From IMG/VR virus record IMGVR_UViG_3300049255_000086, positions 1 to 33,459 of that record: a stretch of 33,459 nucleotides of DNA. The stretch is one strand, 5' to 3'. The stretch is from a virus. Positions 20,745-29,418 of the stretch are shown piece after piece; the first letter of the stretch is position 1, and every line of letters starts with the position of its first letter. The position numbers and the translations under genes are program-made. A model generated the notes under the pieces. It was not told where the DNA came from and searched no databases. It was given only the letters and a program-made list of their open reading frames with translations.

Positions 20745-23135
20745 ATGCTCACGATCTGGACTGCGGCCAACGCTGAGGTCGCTAAGAGAGTCTTCACTCC
20801 CGCCTTTCGTCCGTTTAGGCCAGAGATTCCCGAGCACAAGTTTGTCGATGTCATCGAAGAGGCACCCGCACCCGTTCCAGCACCGGGCGGCGTGATCCTC
20901 GTTTGCGGTAATAAGGCTCTCGATGTTTTGAGACGCGCTGGCACCGTCCATAAAGGGCGCACCCTCACCTCCATGCGGGAAAAGCCTATCAAGGCGGGGG
21001 CGGGCCACTACCTCGTTACATACGATCCAAGCCTCGTCGGCCAGGAACCCGACAAGCAAGAAACCATCAATTGGGACACGCAGCTTGCAGTCAGGATTAT
21101 CCGCACCGGCAGCACGACGCCGGTCCTCGGTGAATACAAGTGGGTAAACACCTACCAGCCCATGATCGAATGGATCGAGGCTCAGCACGCCAAGACGGGC
21201 AAGCCGGTAGACGTGGCCTGCGACATTGAGACGATGGGCTTTTACCCCTGGTATCCAGCCAAGGACATAATCTCCATCAGCTTTACGGCGAAGCCGGGGA
21301 CCGCCGAAGTGCTGTACCTTGGACCTCAGAAGCATCCGATCGATCTCGACCCCAAGGTTCCCCTCTACGACCATATCCGCTGGCTGCTGACCTCTCCAAA
21401 GGTCCGGCTGCGCTTGGCGAACGGCAAATACGATCTTGTATGGATCGCGGTGAAGTGGGGCATCGAATGCACGAACTTCAAATTCGACACGATGCTCGTC
21501 GGCTCGCTGCTCGATGAAAACCGCTCCAACTCTCTGAACACGCACGCCAAGCACCTTACCCCTATTGGCGGTTATGACGATTCCTTCAATGACAAGTACG
21601 ACAAGGGCCGCATGGAGGCGATCCCGGCTGGGAACGACCTTCTGACCTACGCTGGCGGAGATACGGACGCCGTACAGCGCGTAGCGGACGTTCTGAGGGA
21701 CGACCTCAAGACGGACGGGCAGCTTGCCAATTTCTACGTGAAAGTCCTTCACCCGGCAGCGCGCGCATTCGAGAAGATTGAACGGCGCGGCGTGCTGGCG
21801 GATGCGCACAAATTCCACCAGTTGCGTGACGATCTCCGCAAAGCGATTGACGAGGCCCATAAGAAGACCTTGGACGCGCTCCCTCACCGGATGCGCATCA
21901 AATACCGCGACAGGATTGACGAGCAGCTTGCGGAGGGTAAAAGCCCCATGCTGCCCAAAATCCTCAAGGAGTTCTTCTTTACCCCACACGGCCTCAATCT
22001 ACGGCCCAAGGAAGTGACCGCGAAGACCGGCGAGCCATCCCTTGCGAAGTCCCATCTCAGGCAGTTCGCGACGGTCCCGGCAGCCGCGCAAATGATCGAA
22101 GCTCTTACCGAAGCCGACAGCGCGATGAAGACGCTCTCGACTTTCGTGGACGGCTTCCTCAAGCACCTGCGTCCAGACGGGAAATTCCACCCCACCTACT
22201 TCCTCGCTCACGCTACGTTCGAGGGTCATGACGACGGCGACGGCGGCACAGTCACGGGGCGCACCTCAGCCAAAGACCCTCCCTTTCAGGTCATCCCCAA
22301 GAAGACCAAGTGGGCTAAGCGTATTCGCGAATGCTTTCCCGCGCCCGAGGGCAAGGTCACGCTGAGCGCCGATTACGTTCAAGGAGAGCTGAAAGTCGTC
22401 GCCTGCGTGGCGGGCGAAAAGAAAATGCTCCAAGCCTACAAGGACGGTCTGGACCTTCACGCGGTTACGGGGGCCAAGCTCGCTCAGGTTGACCTGTCAA
22501 CTTTCAATTCCTGGAAGTATAGCGATGACAAGGCGCTGGTGGATGCTTTTGAGAAGAACCGGACGCACGCCAAGCCCGCCAATTTCGGTCTGCTCTACGG
22601 AATGAGCGCAGAAGGTCTCATGGCCTACGCATGGGCGACTTACGGCCTGAAGCTCACTCTCGAAGAGGCGACCGTCATGCGCAATGCGTTCTTCGAGCTT
22701 TATCCCGGCTTGCTCGAATACCACGAGCGGCAGCGCAAGCTCGCACGGCAGTTCGGGGCGGTGCGCTCGCCCTTGGGCCGTATCCGTCACCTGCCTACGA
22801 TCTATTCCCGAGATCGCGAGATCAGGGCGAGGGCCGAGCGCCAAAGCATTAACTCACCGATCCAGTCCTGTCTGTCTGATATGATGCTGTGGGCCATTGC
22901 GGAAATCGAACGGGAGTACCCGAATGGCGAGATTGAAATCGTGGGTATGATCCACGACGCTTTGATCGCCTACATCCCGGACCAAGACACGATCCACTGG
23001 GCTTCACAAGTGACGCAGATTATGGCTACTCTGCCTTTCGATGCGCTAGGGTGGCAGCCTCAGTTGACGTTCACAGCAGACGCTGAGGTCGGCCCGAACC
23101 TAGCAGAACTCAAAAAGCTCAAGCTTACTGCGTGA
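20745..23135 (+). CDS. polA-like: family A DNA polymerase with 3'-5' exonuclease
   Basis: 796 aa. About 45-140 (GGVILVCGNKALDVL, YLVTYDPSLVGQ) recalls a uracil-DNA-glycosylase-like domain found at the N-terminus of some phage polymerases. The proofreading exonuclease follows: CDIETMG (D160, E162), LANGKYDLVW, YAGGDTDAV. The polymerase domain has motif A SADYVQGELKV (D543), motif B RTHAKPANFGLLYG and motif C MIHDALI (D738). Motif C has HDA instead of the usual HDE. There is no 5'-3' exonuclease domain, as in most phage Pol A enzymes. It replicates the phage genome. Sits just before the head genes. Confidence 0.95.
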   Translation: MLTIWTAANAEVAKRVFTPAFRPFRPEIPEHKFVDVIEEAPAPVPAPGGVILVCGNKALDVLRRAGTVHKGRTLTSMREKPIKAGAGHYLVTYDPSLVGQEPDKQETINWDTQLAVRIIRTGSTTPVLGEYKWVNTYQPMIEWIEAQHAKTGKPVDVACDIETMGFYPWYPAKDIISISFTAKPGTAEVLYLGPQKHPIDLDPKVPLYDHIRWLLTSPKVRLRLANGKYDLVWIAVKWGIECTNFKFDTMLVGSLLDENRSNSLNTHAKHLTPIGGYDDSFNDKYDKGRMEAIPAGNDLLTYAGGDTDAVQRVADVLRDDLKTDGQLANFYVKVLHPAARAFEKIERRGVLADAHKFHQLRDDLRKAIDEAHKKTLDALPHRMRIKYRDRIDEQLAEGKSPMLPKILKEFFFTPHGLNLRPKEVTAKTGEPSLAKSHLRQFATVPAAAQMIEALTEADSAMKTLSTFVDGFLKHLRPDGKFHPTYFLAHATFEGHDDGDGGTVTGRTSAKDPPFQVIPKKTKWAKRIRECFPAPEGKVTLSADYVQGELKVVACVAGEKKMLQAYKDGLDLHAVTGAKLAQVDLSTFNSWKYSDDKALVDAFEKNRTHAKPANFGLLYGMSAEGLMAYAWATYGLKLTLEEATVMRNAFFELYPGLLEYHERQRKLARQFGAVRSPLGRIRHLPTIYSRDREIRARAERQSINSPIQSCLSDMMLWAIAEIEREYPNGEIEIVGMIHDALIAYIPDQDTIHWASQVTQIMATLPFDALGWQPQLTFTADAEVGPNLAELKKLKLTA

Positions 23136-23142
23136 AGCGGCG

Positions 23143-23156
23143 TGCAATTAATTGCA
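23143..23156. promoter_or_regulatory. exact operator palindrome before the portal gene
   Basis: TGCAATTAATTGCA (16-bp form GT...AC) in the 61-bp gap between polymerase and portal. A possible weak promoter is TTACTG (23125-23130), 18 bp, TAATTG (23149-23154, inside the operator). Control point for the head operon. Confidence 0.8.
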
Positions 23157-23196
23157 CAGGACGGAGCGCCCAAGCTGAGGCTGTGCGAGAGGGACG

Positions 23197-25125
23197 ATGG
23201 AACAGAACGCTGATACCAACGAGGAACGTAAGTTCCCCGTGATGACGCTCACTTCAATCAAGAACCGTTTCGCAAAATGGGACGGATGGGGGCAGCCAGA
23301 CCCTGACGGAGACGTTCCAAAGAACGCCGTTGTCTCAAATGCTCTCCTCCCTGAAGACGAATTTCAGCAGTTCTACCTGTCCTCTCGCGGCGGCCTCATG
23401 GTGCTCGCGCCGCCCTACAACATCCGGCTCTTGGATCGCCTCGCGCAAGAGAACAACGCGCTGTCACCTTGCATCGAGGCCATGGTGACGAACATCGAAG
23501 AGACCGGCTACGACTTCGAAGCCAAGGCGGACGACGCCAACGCCGAAGACGATTCCAAGATTGAAGCGTTGAGGGACTTCTTTTCCCAGCCGTGGCCGGG
23601 GGAATCCTTTACCAGCATCCGCAAGCGCCTGCGCCGCGATCTCGAACGCACCGGCAATGCCTATCTCGAAGTGATACGAAATCCCCAGGACGAAATCACG
23701 TTCCTGCGCCACGTCGATTCCAAGATGGTTCGGCTGGTCACGCTAGACCAAGCGGTCCCGGTCGTTAAGAAAGTACGGCGCAACGGCAAAGACGTTTCCG
23801 TCACAATGATGATTCGGGAGCGGCGCTTCTGTCAGCTCCTGCATGGACAAACGCTCATCTACTTCCGCGAGTTCAACTCGTCCCGCGACGTTAACAAGCT
23901 TACGGGAGAATGGGCGAAGAAGGGCGAGCGACTGCCTGCTAACGTGCGCGGCTCTGAAATGATCCATTTCATGGTGCTGCCCGACACCTACACCCCTTAC
24001 GGCCTTCCGCGCTGGATCAACCAGCTCCCGTCCGTTATAGGTTCCCGTAAAGCCGAGGAATACAACCTCGAATTTTTCGACAACGGCGGCGTCCCGCCTG
24101 TTCTCATTCTGCTTCAGGGCGGCACTCTCCAACCCGAGATGCGCGATGGCCTAGAATCAAAACTCGGTCGAGGCACTGCGACTCATAGGAACCGCGTTCA
24201 AGTCATGGAGGTCATGCCCTCGGGCGGCACCTTTAACGCGCCGAACAACGTCAAAGTGACCGTGGAGCGCTTCGGGGCCGAGCGCCAAGATGATGCGATG
24301 TTCGAGAAGTACGACGACAAGTGCGAAACGCGCATTCGCCGGTCGTTCCGGCTTCCGCCCATATTCGTTGGTCAAGCTCAAGATTATTCGTTTGCAACCG
24401 CCGTCGCGAGCTACGCCGTAGCCGAAGCTCAAGTCTTTGCACCCGAGCGCTCATCCTTTGACGAGCACATAAGCATCAAGCTTATCGAAGATATGGGCTA
24501 CGCTGATTACAAGCTCGTATCCAAACCGCTCGCTATTCAGGACTCGGTTGTGAAGCTTCAAGGTATTACGGCAGCACAAGCGACCGGTGCTGTTGATCCT
24601 GAAGACGTGATTTACGAGATCAACGATGCAGTCGGCACGAACCTTAAATACCAGGCTCCGCCCGATCCTCAGCCAGCAACCGAGACCTCAGGTGACATCT
24701 TCTCTCCCGGTAACACGCCCAATGGAGAAGACCTGGCTCTTGGCGGCAACCCGAAAGGAGCGCCAAGCAAGATGGGCTTCACGGCGGGCGGCGCGGCAGG
24801 CGCTAAAGGCGGAGGAAGCAGCATAGGGGCGGTAAACGCCGCCGCCGATCCTTCGGGAGCCGCAAAAGCTGACGTTGCTGCCGGTGCGGCCTTGCGCATG
24901 ATCGCATCCCTTCGTAAACGCGATATAGAAGGGCTGGACAGCTATATCCAACTTACCCGAGGTTTCAACGACACCGCGCGGCGTGCTTTCCTCGACAGTC
25001 TGGTTACGGCGCATTTCCCGGAAACGGGCGTTGCCGTTGACGGCCTCGCCGATCTGGCTGACGCGACGATGGCCGTGATCGCCAAGAACGGCGGCGCTCG
25101 CGGGTGCGACCATGGCGCGCATTGA
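23197..25125 (+). CDS. phage portal protein (PBSX/HK97-like)
   Basis: 642 aa. Forms the dodecameric ring through which DNA enters the capsid. The core has features of phage portals: LDRLAQENNALSPCIEAMVT, the clip/stem region, PYGLPRWINQLPSVIGSRKA, and FDNGGVPPVLILLQGG. About 510-580 is a Gly/Ala/Pro-rich linker, and about 580-642 is an extra helical tail. The ATG follows GAGAGGG. Its end overlaps the MuF-like gene by 14 bp. First gene of the structural operon. Confidence 0.9.
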   Translation: MEQNADTNEERKFPVMTLTSIKNRFAKWDGWGQPDPDGDVPKNAVVSNALLPEDEFQQFYLSSRGGLMVLAPPYNIRLLDRLAQENNALSPCIEAMVTNIEETGYDFEAKADDANAEDDSKIEALRDFFSQPWPGESFTSIRKRLRRDLERTGNAYLEVIRNPQDEITFLRHVDSKMVRLVTLDQAVPVVKKVRRNGKDVSVTMMIRERRFCQLLHGQTLIYFREFNSSRDVNKLTGEWAKKGERLPANVRGSEMIHFMVLPDTYTPYGLPRWINQLPSVIGSRKAEEYNLEFFDNGGVPPVLILLQGGTLQPEMRDGLESKLGRGTATHRNRVQVMEVMPSGGTFNAPNNVKVTVERFGAERQDDAMFEKYDDKCETRIRRSFRLPPIFVGQAQDYSFATAVASYAVAEAQVFAPERSSFDEHISIKLIEDMGYADYKLVSKPLAIQDSVVKLQGITAAQATGAVDPEDVIYEINDAVGTNLKYQAPPDPQPATETSGDIFSPGNTPNGEDLALGGNPKGAPSKMGFTAGGAAGAKGGGSSIGAVNAAADPSGAAKADVAAGAALRMIASLRKRDIEGLDSYIQLTRGFNDTARRAFLDSLVTAHFPETGVAVDGLADLADATMAVIAKNGGARGCDHGAH

Positions 25126-26758
25126 ACCGAAAGCGTTCCTCGCGATTGAGGCCGGAATGTCCAAGGCGCTGGCTTCCGGCTGGGCTAAGGAAGTAGGAGA
25201 CACGATCCCCGAGCTGAAGCGGCTTATTTCGAGCGGAAGGTGGGCGCAAGCAAACCACCTTATCAACTCGCTGGACCTGTCGGGCGTTGTCCCTGACGCC
25301 AGAGAACGGCTCGAAGAGCTAGCTGTCTCGGCCCTTCTTTTCGGCGCGCATCACGCGACCGGCGACGTTCACACCACTTCCTATGCGAAGGGCAAAAAGC
25401 CGATTCCGGTCGAGATTAAACACGCGCTGACGCAGCTCGACGCTACAGTCAAATACGCGCTGGCTGACCGGCTCAGAAGCGCCCTGCACGCTCTTGTCTA
25501 CGCGGCAGAGCACGATGCAAAACACGTCATCTACAAAAGCGAAAACGGGCAGACGCTCTACGTAAGCCGCCCTTTGGTTAATTCCGCGGCACTTGTGTCA
25601 TGGGCCGCGGAGCAAGGTTTACCCTCTATTCTCGAACCTTCTGACCTGCACGTCACGGTCTGCTACAGCAAGGCCAAGGTTGACTGGGGCCGTTTCAAAC
25701 CGAACGCCATGCAGTTAATTGCAAAAGGCGGCGAGCGCGGCATGGAACGCTTCGGCAAAACTATCGTGCTGACCTTCGAAAACGAGCGCCTTGAAGCGCG
25801 TCATCGGAAATTCATTCAGGGGGGCGCATCTCACGATCACGCCGACTACCGCCCTCACGTCACCATCACGTATGCGGGCGACGATCTGGACATGTCCAGA
25901 ATCGAGCCTTTTACCGGGCCGCTGGTTTTCGGCCCGGAGAAATTTGAGCCGCTCAAGGAAGACTGGTTAGAGGGCCTAAAGGAGACATCGCTTCAGAAAT
26001 ACGACGAGGATCAGCCGAGAGACGAGCAGGGCCGCTGGGCAGCTACTGGAGCACCCTCAGAGCACGATACGACCCCGGTTAAGAAGGCCGCCGATCTCTC
26101 GCTTGCGGATAGGCTCAATCAGGCCGTCCTCGAAGGCAAGAAGTTGGTGGACGTTCACGCGAGCCTGACGACCTCGCGGCTTATCAGCCTCGGATTCCTT
26201 TCCGAGACAGTGGAGCAAGGTTCAACTCAGTACGAAATCAACGAAGTGCTGGATGACAAGACCTGTCCCGTTTGCGAGTTCATGCACGGAAAGGTCTTCG
26301 ACGCCAGCCACGAGTACGACAAGACGCTCTCGGCTCTAAGCGTCACAGACGCCGCCTCTCTCAAGAACATCGCTCCATGGCCGTCTCAATCCAAAGACGC
26401 GCTCGAAGCCCTTCAGGACATGGACGAAGACGAGCTGCAAGCTGCCGGATACGGAAGCCCTCCGTACCACCCGAACTGCCGGGGCTTTCTTGTGGCTATC
26501 GGAGGCAGCGATGGAGTTGAGCCGGGCGGCATCGATCAGGACGCGCTCCAGGGCGTTATCGACGCAGCGGAAGCATCGCGCGCAGCAGAAGGGGGTCTGG
26601 AGGGTGCGGCTGCGCTCGACACTCACACCGCGCATCTGGCCGACCTAATCGACAACATTCTGGACGACGAGACGCGCGAAGAAGCGCTTGATGCTCTGGA
26701 AGACGGAGACCTCAATACCGTCAAACAAATCCTTCGCGACGAAGGGTTCCAGGTCTAG
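25112..26758 (+). CDS. MuF-like head protein with embedded 2H phosphoesterase (Acb1-like)
   Basis: 548 aa. Three parts: 1-145 helical minor-head-like region; about 147-300 a 2H phosphoesterase-like domain (TLYVSRPLVNSAALVSWAAE, then H180-V-T182 in DLHVTVCYS and H249-V-T251 in RPHVTITY); about 370-461 a SPP1 gp7/MuF-type C-terminal motif with TCPVC (C385, C388), MHGKVF and YHPNCRGF (H453, C456). The linker has DEDQPRDEQGRWAATG, frequent in phage head proteins. The two HxT motifs at this spacing are those of 2H enzymes, including the anti-CBASS nuclease Acb1, which destroys cyclic nucleotide signals. The fusion could carry the enzyme in the virion. An operator copy lies inside at 25710. Confidence 0.8.
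   Translation: MARIEPKAFLAIEAGMSKALASGWAKEVGDTIPELKRLISSGRWAQANHLINSLDLSGVVPDARERLEELAVSALLFGAHHATGDVHTTSYAKGKKPIPVEIKHALTQLDATVKYALADRLRSALHALVYAAEHDAKHVIYKSENGQTLYVSRPLVNSAALVSWAAEQGLPSILEPSDLHVTVCYSKAKVDWGRFKPNAMQLIAKGGERGMERFGKTIVLTFENERLEARHRKFIQGGASHDHADYRPHVTITYAGDDLDMSRIEPFTGPLVFGPEKFEPLKEDWLEGLKETSLQKYDEDQPRDEQGRWAATGAPSEHDTTPVKKAADLSLADRLNQAVLEGKKLVDVHASLTTSRLISLGFLSETVEQGSTQYEINEVLDDKTCPVCEFMHGKVFDASHEYDKTLSALSVTDAASLKNIAPWPSQSKDALEALQDMDEDELQAAGYGSPPYHPNCRGFLVAIGGSDGVEPGGIDQDALQGVIDAAEASRAAEGGLEGAAALDTHTAHLADLIDNILDDETREEALDALEDGDLNTVKQILRDEGFQV
25710..25723. promoter_or_regulatory. operator palindrome, 1 mismatch, inside the MuF-like gene
   Basis: TGCAGTTAATTGCA read as ATG CAG TTA ATT GCA (M-Q-L-I-A), between the two HxT motifs in what is probably a surface loop. 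Confidence 0.65.
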
Positions 26759-26784
26759 TGGCTCACTGCTTAGTCCGATCATTT

Positions 26785-26798
26785 TGCAATTAATTGCA
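26785..26798. promoter_or_regulatory. exact operator palindrome over -35
   Basis: TGCAATTAATTGCA between the MuF-like gene and the protease gene. Its right half gives the TTGCAC -35. Confidence 0.85.
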
Positions 26799-26821
26799 CT
26801 TCGCTAAAAATTCGTTATGGT
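26794..26821 (+). promoter_or_regulatory. promoter of the protease gene
   Basis: TTGCAC (26794-26799), 16 bp, TATGGT (26816-26821), 40 bp before the GTG start at 26862. Confidence 0.65.
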
Positions 26822-26861
26822 TCCGCTGACTCGGCTTGCAAACTGATTCGGACGGACAGAG

Positions 26862-27542
26862 GTGCTTCTCGACAAAGACACAGCTAAGGGCAGGAACCCC
26901 AGCGCTTCGACGCCGGGCTTGTCTCGCGTGTCCAAAGCGGAGCGCTCGGCTGTCCAGATCAAGAAGCAAGATGACGAACAGCAACTCGTTTACGGCGAGG
27001 TGTACGCGCCCACGCTCCCAGATAGCCAAGGCGACTTCATGACTCGTGAGGAAATCCAACAGATGGCCCACGAGTTCTTGCGGAAGGGCTTGGTTGACAA
27101 GATCGACGTTGGACACTCCCGCGAACCGAGCGGCTGCTATGTCGTTGAGAGTTTCATCGCACGAGACGGTGATCCTACGTTCATCCCCGGCAGTTGGGTA
27201 CTCGGCGTGAAAGTGCCGGACCCCTCTGTTTGGGCGATGATTAAGTCGGGCGAGTTGAACGGCTTCTCTCTCGACGGCTCGGGCATTCGCGTTGATACGG
27301 TCGTAGACGTGGTGATCCCCGAATACTTTGAAGGAGAGACCGCAGAGACGGACGGGCACACGCATCCTTTTGTCGTGAGCTACGCCAACGACGGCACCTT
27401 CCTCGGTGGCCGGACGGTCGGCAGCTCAGATCACTACCACGAGATCAAAATGGGGACTGTGACCGAACAAGCTGGCGACCCGCCGCACGTTCACAGGTTC
27501 TCTTATTTGGAGGGAGTTTTGGATGCCCGAGCTGCGGCTTAA
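26862..27542 (+). CDS. XkdF-type prohead serine protease
   Basis: 226 aa, GTG start preceded by GACAGAG. The domain matches the XkdF/S78-like putative protease: QLVYGEVYAPTLPDSQGDFM, DKIDVGHSRE (candidate catalytic H85), PGSWVLGVKVPD, and IKSGELNGFSLDGSG (candidate Ser136). It would process capsid or scaffold proteins during head maturation. The C-terminal 70 residues hold three His pairs (DGHTHPF, DHYHEI, HVHRF), perhaps a metal-binding appendage. It overlaps the next gene by 20 bp. Confidence 0.85.
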   Translation: MLLDKDTAKGRNPSASTPGLSRVSKAERSAVQIKKQDDEQQLVYGEVYAPTLPDSQGDFMTREEIQQMAHEFLRKGLVDKIDVGHSREPSGCYVVESFIARDGDPTFIPGSWVLGVKVPDPSVWAMIKSGELNGFSLDGSGIRVDTVVDVVIPEYFEGETAETDGHTHPFVVSYANDGTFLGGRTVGSSDHYHEIKMGTVTEQAGDPPHVHRFSYLEGVLDARAAA

Positions 27543-29373
27543 AGCGACCGAGCTGACCGATACACAGGTTGACTTCGTGTCTCTCGTAAAGCGGGGCGCG
27601 AACCGCATCCCGTTTCGGATTGTAAAAGCAGAGGATGAAGGAATGCTCGATCTAACGAACATCGGTCGCCAGCTCTTTGCGAAAAGCGCTGAACCGAAAT
27701 CCGGCGCGGCGAAGATTGTCGCTGCTATCGTGCCCGTTGGCACAAACGAACAAGCTCTCGCCAAACTCTTCAAAAGCGCCGGCATCAAGCAGCTCGTGAA
27801 GACGGAGAGCAAAGGTTTCGTCAGCTTCGCCAAGGCCGACGCCGCTGAAGCCGAAAACACGGTTGTCATCAAGAGCGGCGACAAGATCGCGCTCGTGGTC
27901 AGCGGCGTTCGCAAGGCTTTCGATGCCTACAACGGCACGACCGGTTTCACGGACCGAGTGAAGGCTCAGACCTATTACTCGTCCTACTACACGGCGAAGG
28001 ACGTTCTTCTCGACACGATCTCTGAGGCCATGCAGTCTGCGGCCAACCCGAAGGAGGCTTCGGATGCGGTCGGCTCGATCATAGACGAGTTCAAAGACTA
28101 CGTGACGATGCTACTCTCGAACCTTCCGGCAGAAGCGTTCTACGTGGACCGCAATGCCTTCATGCCCGTTACTTCCCCTTACATGGGCGCGGGCTGCATG
28201 GACCTCGACGGCCCATTCTGCGCCCCCATGGACACCGATGACGACGATGACGATGCGCCGATCATCATCATCAACAAGGCGGACAAGAAGGCTAAAAAGG
28301 CTACAAAGCCTTCCAACACCGGCACCTATGACGTGGGCGACGACGATCAAGACGACGTGAACGACGCCGACGAAATCGATCCCCCGGCCAACGCGAAGAA
28401 GACCACGACCAAGAAGACCCTTCAGCCTCAGCAGCCGGGGCACAACCAGATCACGGGCAATGACCAACCCAACGTGAACAACGCCCCCGGCACCGACGAT
28501 GACGGCGACGACGATGCCGTCGAAGACAACCAGGGCCAGGTGGACGACAACACGAAGGGCGTTCGCGGCGTCAAGAAGTCCGACGCCGACGACGACTCGC
28601 TCGATTACAGCACGGCCATGAAAGGCAAGAAGAGGGGCGACAAGAAAACCAAGATGGGTGATTGGCCCTACGACGACGCCGTGAACACGAAGAAGGGGAA
28701 CACGGTTGACATTACGCAACCGACGAACCTCGGCGATCCTTCCGACGCCGACAATGAGGACACGGACTTTCAAGACCCGAATGGTCCTCCGCCCCGGAAG
28801 GCTAAAGCCATGATGAAGTCCCCCGAAGGCTGGGATTTGACCACGCTTTCGAAGAAGGATTGGACCGATCAAGAGCGCAAAACCGCTGCACAGAGCGGCG
28901 CGGCGATGCCTGACGGATCGTTCCCAATCGAGAACAAGAAAGACCTCAAGGACGCCATCGGCCTTGCAGGTCAGGCAAAAGACCCCGACGCCGCTCGTCG
29001 GCATATCATGACGCGCGCCCGCTCTCTCGGTGCTGCGGACATGATCCCCGATTCGTGGCGGCATGATGGTTCAAGCCCCGCTATGAAAGGAGATTCGGAC
29101 TTCAGTGCAGTCATGAAGGCAGCGCTGGGTGACATCCAAAAGTCGGTCAGTACCGCCCTGATCGGTCTTTCGGAGAGCGTGAGTAAGCAGTTGGCGGAGT
29201 TCAGTGTGCGTATCGAAGAAGTGAACCAGCGTGTGCAGAAGACGGACGAGGCGCTTAATGGCGTCGTGTTCGCAGATGCCGGTGGAGACCGCATAAAGCC
29301 AGGGCAGCTCGCTAAGAGCGCTGGTCCCGCGATTCCGCCGCTTCTCGATACGGCCTACATGCGTGCCGAATAA
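27523..29373 (+). CDS. probable scaffold / capsid-associated protein (616 aa)
   Basis: Residues 1-40 (TDTQVDFVSLVKRGANRIPF) are of a type seen next to XkdF-like proteases. About 230-430 is a strongly acidic, Asp/Asn/Lys-rich low-complexity stretch (including DTDDDDDDAP). About 445-520 has a motif common in phage proteins (AMPDGSFPIENKKDLKDAIG, then RRHIMTRARSLGA). The end is a coiled-coil helix. Position between protease and capsid, acidic disorder and coiled coil suggest an internal scaffold cleaved by the protease. The Asp-rich codons create long antisense false frames. Confidence 0.7.
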   Translation: MPELRLKATELTDTQVDFVSLVKRGANRIPFRIVKAEDEGMLDLTNIGRQLFAKSAEPKSGAAKIVAAIVPVGTNEQALAKLFKSAGIKQLVKTESKGFVSFAKADAAEAENTVVIKSGDKIALVVSGVRKAFDAYNGTTGFTDRVKAQTYYSSYYTAKDVLLDTISEAMQSAANPKEASDAVGSIIDEFKDYVTMLLSNLPAEAFYVDRNAFMPVTSPYMGAGCMDLDGPFCAPMDTDDDDDDAPIIIINKADKKAKKATKPSNTGTYDVGDDDQDDVNDADEIDPPANAKKTTTKKTLQPQQPGHNQITGNDQPNVNNAPGTDDDGDDDAVEDNQGQVDDNTKGVRGVKKSDADDDSLDYSTAMKGKKRGDKKTKMGDWPYDDAVNTKKGNTVDITQPTNLGDPSDADNEDTDFQDPNGPPPRKAKAMMKSPEGWDLTTLSKKDWTDQERKTAAQSGAAMPDGSFPIENKKDLKDAIGLAGQAKDPDAARRHIMTRARSLGAADMIPDSWRHDGSSPAMKGDSDFSAVMKAALGDIQKSVSTALIGLSESVSKQLAEFSVRIEEVNQRVQKTDEALNGVVFADAGGDRIKPGQLAKSAGPAIPPLLDTAYMRAE

Positions 29374-29418
29374 CTGCTAACGCATCGATTTCGAAACCAG
29401 AACTTGAGGAACCCAACG

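Noticed and set aside
20631-21989. 452-aa antisense frame over the DNA polymerase gene
   Set aside because: Mirror of a GC-rich coding strand; no ribosome site or recognisable motif, while the + strand has all polymerase and exonuclease motifs.
26816-26850. tRNA-like CTTGCAA loop in the gap before the protease gene
   Set aside because: No pairing anticodon stem, acceptor stem or T-loop; the region is better read as promoter and leader.
28111-29064. 317-aa antisense frame over the scaffold-like gene
   Set aside because: Val/Gly/Ile-rich reverse reading of GAC/GAT-rich DNA; no independent support.
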